Assembly (NCBI GenBank): GCA_038380795.1
Contig: CM076266.1
Location: forward strand, 36,221,425 to 36,285,424
Source: Pyrocephalus nanus
Taxonomy: Eukaryota; Chordata; Aves; Passeriformes; Tyrannidae
Reading direction: 5' to 3'
Length of the DNA: 64,000 nucleotides
Positions 1 to 12,670 of the stretch are shown one piece after another. Within the stretch, counting starts at the first letter, position 1; the number at the start of each line of letters is the position of its first letter. Below the pieces are notes generated by a model. That model saw nothing but the letters and a program-made list of their open reading frames with translations. It had not been told where the DNA came from and made no database searches. Made by a program: the position numbers and the translations under genes.

Positions 1-3000
1 TCTTCTATACCCAGGGAAAGAACATTTTCTAGGCTCCTGCGTAAACTCAGGGCCACTACAGAAACATTTTATGTCTCAGCACTGAGACACCTGAGCAGGT
101 GTCTACTGATTCCATTTCCCCAAGCTTGAGGGGATGAACAAGATGAAGCACATCTGCTTCTAAAATGGCCTTTATTCATGTTTGTTTTTTTTTTTTTTTT
201 TTTTCTAATTATTAAGCAGGTCCTAAAGTCTCACCAGCACTAACTGCAAGCAAATGAGGTTTGGTTACTTATTCTTTAAGCTTTAAAACTGTTCTTCCAA
301 AGAGCATTCTCAAATAAGCAAGACTGAAATACTTTTGCATTATAAGGCATGACTTCTGTCTTTTCTCCTAGACTCTTTGATGTATTTTTGAGAAACCATA
401 CCTGAACATAACACAGTATGGTGACTGAACTGGGTGCAGGTGAAGGTGCAGGATTCTTACAGGTTAAGGATACATGAGGAGTTCATTGTTTTTGTAGCAT
501 TTCTTATTCACGCTATGCTTTGTAATATTTCAGTGAGGTAAGTCTGGCTAACGTCTGGTTTATAACCATCTCTGTTCTATTTCTGCATGTTAATCTTCAT
601 GCTGTGGTGGACCCAGCTGTGCAGTCCATCTTCTACGCAGAATGGTACCAGTTGCCATGACAGCGTAGAGCTACCTACTGGTGACAGAATAATAGGCATG
701 TGAGGCTTCTTTAGAAAGTGTCACACTGCCATTTAGTCATCAGCCAGCAGGTGGGGCATGAAGCTAACAGAAGCCAAATACTGTAATTTAAAAAATCTTT
801 CTCTTTGGGAACACTATGGTCTGGCTTCTTACATTAAAAGCTGTCCATCGCAGAATATAGCAGTTCTTATTGTAGGCTAATTAATTTCTGGGTAAAAAAA
901 GTACAGCTGTAAGAAATGCAATGAGAACACTTCGTAAGATTGCTAAAGTAAGTTGTGTAATGAATTGGAGTATGTTTGGCAGGGTTTTTGAGCAGTTTTG
1001 ACACTGGTTCTGAGTGTGTCAACAAGATAGAGCTGGGCACTCATAGGGAAGCAGGACCAGAAAGTTTAAACCACTGATGAATTCTATAGCTGAAAAATTT
1101 ATGTCAGCTTATTTGTAACTCTTTTCAGTTCCTCCCTTTATTTGTACAGTGCTTACAAATCAAATCCTTACATGAACTTGACAGTATTTCAAAGGGGTAT
1201 GAGTCAGAGAAGGCTTTGGTCCCCTTTTCTGCTTTTGGGTAAGTCTAGTTTATTCTGCAATCCCAAGAATTTTATAAATACACAACAGTAAAAAAAAAAA
1301 AGCCTGTAGAGATACTCAGAGCTTAGTATATTCAGAAAGTACTAATTTAGCAACCTTCTTTGTTCCCTTTTTTACAGAGGTGGGGTTGAAATGAGTAAGA
1401 ACATGGACCACTTCTTTAAACTGGATACTCATTCCTGATCTCTCTGTTCTTGTAAATGGAACACAGTCACTGGCAATGGATGGGAACTCAGTGCTACCAG
1501 TGCTCAGTGTTAACCTAGGACCTTTTCAGTGTTTCCTAGGACCATATCCCTCTAGGTTGGTTGGAGGAGGGGAGTTGGTTATCCAGCAGAAATTGTAGAT
1601 AATTTAATTTTCCGTTGCTGTGTCTGCTTTCCCTAGGGAATTGTGATCTCTATGAAATGTTTGCTTTCTGGGGTGACATTTTCCAATATAAATGACACTT
1701 CATGACAGAGTATTATGAAGCCAACAGTGAATAGACTAAAAAAAACAAAAAGGTTCACTTTCGTATTTGCTTGTTATTGCAGAAACACCACAAAAGAAGT
1801 AAAAAAAAAAATAGTATTTTTACTGAGTTTCTACATTTAACAATCTTAGTTAATAAACATATAAACACATAAAAGCAAATAATCTTAGTTAAGAACTTCT
1901 ATATGTGTCCAGATCAAGGTTTGTCTAGTTCCTTATTGTACATCATTATTGGAAACCTGTCTGTAAATGGAAGAGTAAAAAGGCAAGAAAATGGATCCTT
2001 GAGAACATGCTCACCTTCTAGTAGCTTGTTTTGCTCAGGTTTTGATCTTTTATTCTTCCTTTTGGTATATATTGAAGAAAATAGCAGAGCAGCGTGTACT
2101 AGAATATTTTGCCACAATGTCATAAAATGCAGGACATTTGTTGTATGACTCCATTATGTTTTGATCCTTGCCTTTACAGACTTAGTAATGCTTTTACTTA
2201 AATAGCAATCCATTAACTTGCAACAAAAGTGTTACTTTAAAATAAAAAAAAATTAAAAAAATGAAATTATGAAGCAATATTCTTTCACAGACCATTGGGA
2301 TTCTTTAATGGATTTTTTGCCATACTTGGTGTTCTGAAAAGAGTTCAAATTCTGTATAAAAAACCTCAAACCTGTGATGGAACTGCTTAAAAAGAAGGCA
2401 GCAGTAGATAGTACTATGTATTTATACCTAGAGTTTTCCAGGAGTACTCACTGCCTGTTGTGAATATGGTAGTTTCAAGTGCAGTGTACATGCTGCCTAA
2501 GCAGCCAAAAATATCCTGTATGCAGAATTAGAGGCAGCTCTTGAGGCCACGGGACAATCTAAGTCAGGAAAGTTCTAATGTATATGATGAAGTGTCGTCT
2601 GAATAAGATTCTTGTAAAAAATGTAGGGGACATACATAGCCAATGATGATTCCTGATGGCATCTTGAAGCTTTGAGTTTTGGCAACAGATCTGTTACAAG
2701 CTACTAGAGTGGTCCCTTCATCCAAGTGGCAGGGGTCTGTGTTTTGGCAGCAGATGATGTATTATCTCAAACCAGCCTGCTTGACTTGTAACATGCAGCT
2801 TCAGAAACTATGAAATTCATGTTTCTGTGTCTGTTCCCTCACATATGCACAAGCTAAGGATGACACAGAATTGTATTATAGCACTGTTAGTTATTTTGGA
2901 AAGAATGCTTTTCAACTTGGAAAGCAGATGTCTCAAAGCTAATTAGAAACAGAATTCTGTCTTAGTTTAAGGACAGGATCAGTTAAGGGGGTTGGCCGAG

Positions 3001-4436
3001 ATGTCCATTAAATGCCCCTGGCAAGGCTCTGTGGGAAACAGAGAGAACCTCTGTCTTGCCTTACTCAAGAACAAAGTTTCTCTTACTTTTGCCTGAATTA
3101 AATAACATGGAGAGTTAAACTTCAGACTCTTTTAACACGTTAGGAAACTGAAATTTGCAAACTAGATTTTTATGATATTAAATCTTAGGAGTCTTAGTAT
3201 CTGCTGTTTCAACCTGTGTGTTGCACATCATACCTAGTAAGAAAGAGAAGGTGGAGCCAGTGGGGAAAATTAAATTCTGTAATTAGTCACAAATGCCATT
3301 AGTTTTCTTACTGCACTTGTTACTTATGATACCAAGGGTATACTTAAAATATACATACTTAATGTAAGGTCAAGGATGAAACTAAATGGTTTTATTTTTC
3401 AAATACTGTTCCCCAGGTGTTTGGCATGGCAGAATAAAGTTTCTAAAGACTTGCAGCAGGTTTTGCACCTTAACATCCCAGAAAAGTAAAATAGTGCAGA
3501 AAATACCAACCTTTGCAGTTACAGAAAGTTGGTCAACTTAAAATATTTATTTATTAGTACAAGTGCACAGATAACATCAGACAAGTTTATGTTTTGTGTC
3601 CATATGGAAATGCTGATGATTACGGAGTCCACATTTATCTTGTTCGAATGCTACTTGCTTTGTTAATTCATCATGTGCTCAAGCACCTTCTCTTCAACAC
3701 CATTGGCTTTCTGTCTCTGATGTCCCAAGGTTCTGAATGCTAAAATCACTTCTATAATGGAACTGCCTAGATTGTTACAGTTTTACAGTTTTCAAAATCT
3801 GAAACTATTCTGTAGCTACTCCACTCAGGCGTTTCTCTTGATAACTCAGTCTCTTCAGAGCAGGCTATTCTTGTCCTGCACTGCCTACTTGAATCCAGAC
3901 TAGAAAGTGCCCTTTGATACTCACCCTTTATACTGCTTCTTAGGAATCTGGGTTAGATTGTGGTTCTTGTTCACATTCTCTTTTTCAAACTTTATCTTAT
4001 TAGCTATACTTGATCCAGTTACACAACAAAGATACCTGAAAAGGGTCTTACACTTTGTACTGTAGAGGGTGAAGCACTGTTTGAATACTTCTAGGTCTGA
4101 GAAGTTTAAAGAAAACTTAAAGGTAGTTCAGGCCACAGTGATACTTCTGGTGTATAAAAAACACACTCAGAACGCACAGTTCATGTGCAACTTGTGATCC
4201 TGAGTTTTCAGAAAAGATGAATTCATTATAACCTACTTTTTTATTAATTTTCAGATCTTTGCATTAAGTATTGAAATTCCAAGGACTGTATCTATTCAGA
4301 TGGTAATGAGCAAACTCTTTCCACAACTTATTACCAACAAGGCTAGAATCGGGTGTTCATAACTTTAAGATAGTGACCAATTCTAGTCTTTTGCCTAATC
4401 TAGTCCCTCTTTTGCCATTGGAACAGCTGGGCTGCT
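1..4436. other. Upstream intergenic DNA, no gene recognised
   Basis: This AT-rich stretch lies far upstream of the RFTN1 promoter. All open frames are short (81 codons or fewer), lack family resemblance and overlap on both strands, as expected by chance. I saw no exon flanked by convincing splice sites and no RNA gene. It holds short A or T runs (for example 185-204, 1290-1301 and 1801-1811). In mammals the gene upstream of RFTN1 is DAZL, but I see no part of it here. Confidence 0.6.
185..204. repeat. Poly-T run of 20 bases
   Basis: An uninterrupted run of 20 thymines. It could be the reverse complement of a retroposon A-tail, but I recognise no element next to it, so it is called only as a simple repeat. 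Confidence 0.9.
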
Positions 4437-4758
4437 GCAAATAGCAGTCTACAACTTCCTCAGGAGGGGAAGTGGAAGGGCACACACTGATCTCTGTGGT
4501 GACGATTGACATGATCCAAGGGAAATGGCATGAAGCTGTGTCAAGGGAGGTTTAGGTTGGATATTAGGAAAAGGTTTTTTACCCAGAGGATGGTTGGGCT
4601 ATGAAAGTGGTCATAGCACCAAGCCTGTCAGAGTTCAAGAAGTGTTGGGACAGTGCTCTGTGGCACATAGTGTGACTCTTCAGGCTGTCCTGTGCAGGGC
4701 CAGGAGTTGGGCTTTGATGATCCTTGTGATTTCCTTCCAACTCAGGATATTCTATGAA
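4437..4758 (+). mobile_element. CR1 LINE, 3' end fragment
   Basis: This is the 3' untranslated end of a CR1 non-LTR retrotransposon in + orientation. It follows the order seen in avian CR1 tails: a segment about an aggregated group and cleared frame (about 4,440-4,500), then the characteristic GGAGGTTTAGGTTGGATATT stretch near 4,549, a degenerate gap where the usual 'single ... accompanied by' segment is shortened, then the GGGCCAGGAGTTGG and GATGATCCTTGTG segments, and the terminal TTCCAACTCAGGATATTCTA signature near 4,735-4,755. CR1 ends in short ATTCTATG-like repeats instead of poly-A, and one such unit is visible at the end. The copy is strongly 5' truncated, which is the usual CR1 fate. 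The left border is approximate. Confidence 0.88.
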
Positions 4759-7700
4759 ATTTGCGGAATAGTTTTTTTCTGGGGTGTATTTTACCTATCC
4801 ATCTACTACAGAGATAATAAACTGTTTAACACTTAATGCAAAAATTCATGAAATTTTTACTATTTAAAGCCTGGTTGTCTAGTCCTTTTTTATATTAGTG
4901 AAATCTATTCAAATGAGAATCTCAGCTGACCTCACTAACACATTAGGGCATCGGGTATCTGGTAGGTGGAAATCTAAAACTTCAAAGGTTCCAAGAATTA
5001 CTTTCCTTTATCTGTGATTTAGCTTAATAAAATGGAGAAATGGAAATATGCATTGATTGGTTTATAGTGTTCTGTTAAATTACTGGAATGTTCAAGAAAC
5101 AGAAATTTGTATGAGTGCATATCTAACTCCTTACTGATGGTACTAAGTAGTGCTTAGTCTGGATATCTAAAGGAAAAGGCGCGTATTCCAGCTCCTTCTG
5201 TAATTTAGTGTTTCTTGTTAACATGAAGTCTTTGCCTTCTGCACTGGCTTATAACTAGCTGACCTTTTATAGAGAGCTTTCACTTGTAGGTTTCTGAAGC
5301 ACCTATGCAAGAGAAACAGCTTGTGGAATGTAATCTGAAACAGGTCATAGCTTCTCTAATGCTTGTTAGACTGGCCCTTATGACAGGGAAAATTTGGCCA
5401 CTATTCTCATGACATAGAGCAAGAGTGGCTTTAGTGCCAACTTGATACAGCAAATAAATCTCAGTTTCTGGACAAGGATCTTCTATATACATCCATTTGA
5501 GAGTATATCTCTCCTGTTTCTGAAGGTTCTTCTACAGCTTGGATTTAACCAAAATTATGAATGAGATGAGAATGTGAAATCTGTTTTATCTGTCAGGTGT
5601 GTACTGAAACATTCAAGAAAAGTAAAATAAATAGGGATTAATTAAATATACTGTCAGTAATTCTTAAATGTAGCCACAGCTTTCCTCTTGCTCCTACAGA
5701 GGCCCATCCTGTCAGATACTGATCGCATATTGTTATATAACTATGTGTAGTCCTCAGAAATTTATGGTCATAAGTGTATTTTAAGTTTCAAGACTACAGA
5801 AAGCACCTTTCAGAAAGAGCTTCCAAACTGGTCTGTAATTATACCCAGCCTCTGTAGCTCCCTAATAGTTGCTGACAAATGAGCAATAAAAGCACTTTAA
5901 TAAGAAGAAATTTAAAAAAAAATTTCCTGTGCCATTAAAATGCTTTAGTGGTAGAACTCCTGTTGAAGTCACTGTTCTTGAGAAATAAAATATGAGCTAT
6001 GTTAAATAACTAATTGGGCTAAAATTTTGAGCTAGTCTGAGGCATAAGCTGCCTCCATCGGCTGGAACCCTGGAAAGGCTTAAGTAGCGTCTGAGCAAAG
6101 GTTGGGTTGTGTGCTGCTGCTTCAGCAGAAAGGGTTGCACCACCATCGCTGTTAGCAGCAGGGGACTGGTCTGATTCTCTCTTTAGCAGTAGTCTAGATC
6201 CAACTTCTCCAGATGTTTCTAGTCTGTCTGAGTTCCTCTAGATTTGGAAGCAGTTTTCCTGGTATTACTGAGAAGCTATGGCTTAGTTCTGAATAATACC
6301 TGATGACATAATTACTTTGCAATAAGTAAAGGGTTCATCAAAAATTGAAAGTTTATTTCCACTCAAGCTTATCATCACCTCTGTGTGTTGAGTGTTTCAG
6401 CCTGCCGAAGACTCAAATGTTGAAAACTACAAGACATTCAAGACCTTGAGAGTGCAAGAGTCTTGGAAAAACAAATCGGAACCAGACACATGTCAGACAG
6501 TTAACAGATCCTTTCTTGGAGCTGCCACAGTGGCAGGTTGCTTGGCACTAAGGAATTGTGCAAAACTGAAGGAATGGTTTTCCCTAGTGGTCATACCACT
6601 TCATACCAACTGAGGTGGAAATGGAAGTGAGTACAGGAAGGATTATGTGTTTGACATTGGTAAGACAGAGGTACTTTCTACTACAGGGCCCAAAATAAAA
6701 ACTAGATATCAAAAATGTGGTATCTCAACAAGTAAGAAAAAGGTCTGATCCTTGGGTAATTAAGATGTTTCATAGCCATTTGCACTGGTGATCTGAGACT
6801 AACAATAAATGTGGAAAATATGCTGATTTGTCTACCTCAAATGAAGGCTAGTCTTTCCCATTTTGTATTTTCTTTCCTATTTTGTCTTGTTAACAAAAAA
6901 TTCAGTACATCCTAAACATGCTTTTGCAGAGTGGTAGGTAAATAACAAAACTTAATTTTCTTTACTGATATTTTGGTATCTGTTTTTGATTAACAGGAGT
7001 TAGTCAGAAGTAACTTTAGTTTTGCAGAATCCTGTTCAGTGTGATGTTGCAGGTGTCTGTTGCTTTTTGACAGAGGAAACAAATTTTGTTCTCAATAAGT
7101 TTTAAGTGTTTTTCACACAGCTGCAAAAACTAGAAAAATGGGATGTGGTTACGTTGAATGCTGGAGTCTAACTTTGTAGTGAAAATAACAGCAACTGGCA
7201 TTGCACTGAGTGTCATGCAAAAAAAAAATGTCTTTGGTTTGCACCTGTGTGTATCTTTCCAATTAGTTGTTCAAATAATGCTTGGGATAGCCAAGCAAGG
7301 GTTTATTTAGTTGCATAACTAGAAACACCTTGCACAAGAGAGAAATGCTGTGCATGTGATTTTGTGCTGCTTTTCACAATATGTAATAATCTCTGCCTAG
7401 GCCAAAGTAAGTACAGAGATTTGACCAAGCAGAATTATTCAGTGCCCCACCAGTAGCAATTTACACCCGCATTGAACTTGCCTTACCCAGCTGCACCCAA
7501 GACTACAAAGTGCAAATGGAAAACATGATGACTCCTGCTTGTGATACAGGAGGTTGTAGAGCTCTGCACTGCTAAATGTGGGGATTTACAAAAGAGATTA
7601 CACTGGCTAGACACAGAAATAAAATGTATCAAAGCCCTTTTTAACTCCTAAGGTAAATTAATATTCCCTAATGGAGTGTCTAGGGGCAACATCTTACAGT

Positions 7701-9489
7701 TGATTAAAGCAATAAGGTCCTTAAGTTGTTTATAGTTAAATGGTTGTTAGAGCAGTATTTTACTATTTAATTACCAAGTCACTTGTGCTTTGCAGTAGTT
7801 TATTGTTCTTCAGGAAGATAAATGTGTGTGCCTGTGTGTGTATATATATATAGATATACACACCACAACTCTGAAATGTCTAGGATGCTTGTTTGGGTTT
7901 TTTTCAAGTTGATCAGATTTCTTATGGAAATAATGTTGCCTATTCTTGGAGTACCATGTGAAATAGCTATTACAGATAAAATAAGTTCTAGGTTATATCT
8001 TATCAAATCTGTACCAATATGGTCTGAAAGAGGGAATTAATTTCAAAATGTGGCAAAAGTGCATATTAAAAAAGAATATATGAATACTAGCGAGACACAA
8101 TTGAATTTTGAAATTCTTACAGTTGGTAGTCTAGAAACAATAGTTTAGATGTACAGCATCAATTTAGATTTTGCGCTATACTTCAACTTACATGCCTTGA
8201 TATCAGGCACTTGAACCATCTTTGTTTCGTTGCATTTCAGTGTTGGCACACCAAAATAGGTGATAGTAGAGGTGTCTATCCTGGTAATCAATGTGCTACT
8301 TCTCAAATATACTTTTGTAGTCAGAGCAAAATATCTTAATGACAAAAATCCTATCTAACCATCTTTTAATTCAAATTTGTCTCTAATAAAAAGTGCAGGA
8401 ATGACATAATGGCTTATGTACTTTATGCTGGAGTAGAGGAGTTCCAGGTTGAAACTGGTGCATCAAAACACCTCGTATCTGATCCCTATTAAGTTTGCAG
8501 ACATGTCTGATGAGTGACTGTGAAGTGGGCAGTGGAAAGATGTTTTGTAGTGCCTGGGTTTGTGCTATGTGACCCACTGTAAACACTAATTGGAAACACT
8601 TGTCATGTGTACAGGACTGCTACTTCATAACAACCTACAGACATCTAGGAATGTTGTTTTTCTAGTGTTGATGTTCCTTTATGTATCCAAAAGACTGCAC
8701 CAGCAAGAGTCTTCAATGTTGTCGGACATCCTTTCAGTTCAATGCCCGAGGTGTAGATCTGCAATTCCCATGGTGTCAGTAAGCTCTGGTTCCTAGGATG
8801 CTCCTTCTGGAGCCATCTATGACCTGATGTGTTTACAGTACAGGGAAAGCTGCACTTTCACGTCTTCCTACACACTTAGCAATCCTTCCCCATATGCTTT
8901 AACAGTAGTATTAGAAAAACAGCTCAATTACATGGCACCCTGATGGGACTGCATGCTGCTTTCTCACATGGTCAGAAAGCCAGAGAAACTAATGAGTGGA
9001 GGAAAAATGACAAGGGACAAGGAAAGAGGAAAAAGTGTGTGTATAATTAAAAGAAATGGAGAGGATAAAACCAAAATACACAAAAGGAAATAGAAAAAGG
9101 AGATGGATAAAGTTCTCAGACAAAATGTATTGCTAGTGTTTGCTTCATAGTTCAGTCCTGGTGAAGTAACTTGATTTCCTCATTTCCAGTGTTTTGATGT
9201 TATGCTTTTGGCTACTGACTACTCGCTAATGGTGATAGTTGTGCTTTAGGAGGACTTGAGGCCACCGAAGAAATTTTTTTGTTCCCTGACAGCACTTGAG
9301 GGAAAAGTGGGGGCAGTGCTTTCAAATAGATTTCATCCATCACAATAGCAGCATTTAATACAGAAATGTTCTGCAGTTAGGAAGGAACTGAGGTGCCAGT
9401 GTAGTGTTGGCTTATATATTTTTACATAAATTAATTTTGTTTATGCACCTACACAGTAGGGAGAGAGATTCTTAAGTGGACCATGTATA
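4759..9489. other. Intergenic DNA, no gene recognised
   Basis: No coding exon or RNA gene was recognised. The stretch includes a short TG/TA-alternating tract near 7,827-7,862 and a purine-rich stretch near 8,998-9,112. Open frames are all short and unsupported. Confidence 0.55.
7827..7862. repeat. Short (TG)n/(TA)n simple repeat
   Basis: Alternating purine-pyrimidine tract with imperfect TG units followed by TA units and an AGATATACACAC end. It is a minor microsatellite of the kind that is often length polymorphic. Confidence 0.8.
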
Positions 9490-11765
9490 GCAAATGTAGT
9501 TGTGCCTGCTGAGCACAAGGACTTCAAGAAGCTTCTGTGTTAATCAGGGGTGTTTTAGGAATTGCAGAACAGGCTTTTGTCCTAATAAGGGAAAGTACAG
9601 TGAAGGTGGTATGCAAAGTTCCAGACTTGGTCCACAAGCACAACATTTGGGATGGATACATGTTTTTCTGGAGTGACAGGAAAGATGAGGATGGAGGGTT
9701 TCTCACTCTGTAAAAAGAGTAGCTGAAGTGTATGGAGCTCTTGGATGGACAACAGGCTGGTCCAGAAGGCTAAGGCTCTAAGGAGTGACTACTGAGGGTG
9801 ACGGTGAATTACGGATCAGCTACTTATGATGAAGGTTGATTAAAATAGCAACTCAATGACATCTATGGGTCAAAAATCCTGATTCTTGGAAAGGGGCTAG
9901 TCTTCCTGACAGCTGGATGGGTAACATGGTGGGATGGAAAAAACCTTGCAGACTTCAGGAAACCATCCTGGTAGATGCACTGAATGGGCCAGCCAGGGCC
10001 ATGGATGTCCATTAACAAGGAAGAATTGTTTAGGAATGTGGTAATAGCAACTCTGGCTGTAGTCATGGTCATACAGTGGAGCTCAAGATCCCTAAGGGAG
10101 TGAGGATGGCAAGTCCTTGGACTTCAGAGAGCAAACTTTGGCTTATTTGGAGAACTGGTAAATAGGAGGCAGCTTTGAAAAGTGAAGGGAGCATAGGAAA
10201 GCAGGCAGATTTTTAATGGGAGCCCTTTTTCCTATTCAAGAGTGACACATCCAAATAGGAAACCATCTTGATGAATTGGGATACCAGCTATGCCAAGCAG
10301 GGAACACCTGATTGGACTTCCTTGCAAAACTGTCATGGTGGAAGCAAGAAGAGGTTATGGTGAAGGAGTTACAGAAATGTTGTCAAAGCACTTAGGGATG
10401 GTGTTGACACACAAAAGGGCTTGTGGAATATCATGTTGCTCTCAAAAAAGCTCTGTTAACAGTAAGAGGCTGAACAAGGAACATGTAGGCCTGTTGAATG
10501 GGGGCACAGGTAAGGCCGATGTACTCAGAGCTGCTTGTGCCTCAGTGACCTGACCCATGTGCTTAGGGGCAAGATTCAAGCAAGCAAAAAGCTGCCAGCA
10601 ATGGATGAAGATCAAGAGAAGCATTCTTGTGAGAACTTGACCTGTACCAATTTGCCTGGGCTGAGCCAGGGTTCTGGGCTGCATCTGAGGGTGCTGAGAA
10701 GAGTTGACTGATGCCTCAAAAGTAGCTTGAGGTGTGTGTATCAGTGACAGGAAGGAGAGTGGGGTGAGGATAGTCCACATTTAATTAAAGCAAGGCCATT
10801 TCCAGAAAAGGCCAGGAGAACTTGGAGAACCATGAGGAAATCAGTCCCTGCTAAAATCATTGAGTCCCCTGGGAACAGATGTGTATATGTCGTGTCTAGA
10901 AAGGGTGCCATCATGCTGTACCAACTTCTTGCCTTCTTTGATAATATGTAGGTATTTGCAGGCATGGGGATGGTAGTGGATGCCATGGCAACTTTAGTAA
11001 GGTGCTTGGCACTGGCTCCCATGCTATTTTTGAATGTGCTTAGGATTCTGTATTCTGGGTGGGTAGACAGCTAGGTGGGTAAAAAGCTTGTTGCATGGCT
11101 GGGGTCAGACAGTTGCAGTTTAATGGGTTGCACTTTGCCTGGATGGCAGTACCAAGGGGAGGCCTGTTGTATTTTAACATCTTTTTCAAGGACCTGGAGG
11201 AGATGACAGGATCCACTGTTTGTACATGACTGCATACTGGGGGTGCTGTTGACAGGTTTCAGGGCTGGGCTGCTGTCTAAAAGGACCCAGGCAAGCTCAA
11301 GAACAGGCCAGCATGAACTTTTTGAAATTTAACAAGGACAAACATTCAGCCTCTGGAAAGGGAGGATACCTTGCACAGATCCAGACTGGGAACTGCCTGT
11401 TTGGCTAGCAGCTCTGTTAGCAGGCAACAAGCTGACCATAACTGACAAAGGTAACAGCATACCAGTAGCTTGGAAAAAGTGATGATCCTTTTTGGCACTC
11501 ATTAGGGCCTTTCTAGACCATATACTGTGTCCAGATGTGTCATTCCCCTCTCAGAATCCTGCTGCCAAGCTGGGCTAAGTTCAGTGGAGGGCCACCAAGG
11601 CTAGGGCTGGAGCATGTGTCCTGCAAGGAGAAGCCAAGTGAGCTGAACTTGTCTGACTTGGAGCTGGGAGGGCTTGCTACCATCTGAGAGAACAGGCATG
11701 TTGAAAAGAGATATGCAAGGCATTGGGTATAAGGAGACCTGTTCCAGTGTGGTGACCCCAGCTCT
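9490..11765 (+). mobile_element. CR1 LINE, long decayed copy with ORF2 (reverse transcriptase) remnants
   Basis: About 2.3 kb of a + strand CR1 retrotransposon, far longer than the usual few-hundred-base fragments. Recognisable landmarks run in the right order. The inter-domain part of ORF2 is seen near 10,070-10,240 and 10,290-10,340. A segment reading 'aagaggctgaacaagg' near 10,465 is followed by a 'tttgcctcagt'-like segment near 10,530. A reverse-transcriptase block lies near 10,990-11,025, where the frame reads NFSKVLGTGSHA against the family's DFSKAFDTVSH-type motif. Next comes the 'gtgggtaaaaagcttgttgcatggctggggtcag' region near 11,075-11,110, then the 'aacatctttttcaaggacctggagga' region near 11,180. 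The final part resembles the ORF2 C-terminal coding region. Many stops, frameshifts and small deletions show it is dead. The left border could lie anywhere in 9,490-9,950, because the first 400 bases match only weakly. The 3' tail is missing. Confidence 0.82.
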
Positions 11766-11839
11766 GGGTCAACAGTGTGGAGCTGAAAGCACTGAGCCTA
11801 TGCTGGCTGGGGCCAGAGGGGAAGGAGCACAGTTGCAGT

Positions 11840-12668
11840 ACAGAGTCACAGAGTACCAACTCTGTGCCATGTTGGAAGGGACCACAGTGTGTCATCTGGT
11901 CCAACTTCCCTGCTAAAGCAGGGTCATCCTTAGAGCACATGGCACAGGATTGCATCAAGACGGTTCTTGAGTATCTCCAGTGAGGGTGACTGCACAAACT
12001 CTGAGCAATCTGTTTCAGTGTGCAGCCAGTTGCACAATAAAGAAACTTCTGTGCATCAGTTTCTGCTTGTTGCCTTTTGTCCTAGTGGTCAGCACCACTA
12101 AGAAGAGCCTGGCTCCATCTCTTCACACACAGCATTTAGATATTTATACACATTAATGAGGCCCCCTCTGTCACCTCGAGACACCCAGCTCCCTCACCCT
12201 ATCGTTGTAAGAGATTCTCCAGACTTTTGACCAGCTTTGTAGCTCTCTGTTGGACCTGCTCCAGGAGCTCCATGTCTCTCTTGTACTGAGGAGCCCAGAA
12301 CTGGACACAGCACTCCAGATGTGGCCTCATCAGGGCTGAGTAGAGGGACAGGATCACATCCCTTGACCTGGCAATGCTCTTTAATGCATCTCAGGATTCT
12401 GTTGACCACCTTGGCCACAAGGGCACACTGCTGGCTCATGGACAGTTGCTTGTCCCTCAGGTCCTTCTCTGCAGAGCTGCTTTCGATCAGGTTGGCCCCC
12501 ACCCTGTCCTGGTGCCTGGGTTTATTCCTCCCCAGGTGCAGGACCCTGCATTTGACGTTGCTGAATTTCTCTGCCCAACTCCCCAACCTATCGAAGTCCC
12601 TCTGAAGGGCTCACACACAACTGTCCGAGGTACCGGCCACTCCTCCCAGTTTGTATCATCAGCGACGA
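11840..12668 (-). mobile_element. CR1 LINE, 3' half, abutting the CpG island
   Basis: A CR1 copy in - orientation. Read on the - strand it begins inside ORF2 at about 12,668 and ends with the 3' tail at about 11,845, where a degenerate ATTCTGTGA-type end followed by the 'ttggaagggacc' and 'tctggtccaac' landmarks is visible in reverse complement. A - strand frame at 12,194-12,586 still reads as the ORF2 C-terminus, with blocks such as WAEKFSNVKCRVLHLGR and SMSQQCALVAKVVNRIL, but with frameshifts further on. The element is 5' truncated, and its truncation point coincides with the beginning of the CpG island. It lies tail-to-tail with the CR1 just upstream, about 75 bp apart. It belongs to a different, less decayed subfamily from that upstream copy. 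Confidence 0.9.
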
Positions 12669-12670
12669 TG

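Noticed and set aside
1..9489. A neighbouring gene (for example DAZL, the mammalian upstream neighbour) at the left side
   Set aside because: No exon with recognisable protein similarity or splice borders was found. The neighbour, if conserved in order, lies further left.
12194..12586. A 130-codon - strand frame as a possible gene
   Set aside because: It is the decayed C-terminal part of CR1 ORF2, recognised by its WAEK...LHLGR and MSQQCAL blocks, and is not an independent host gene.
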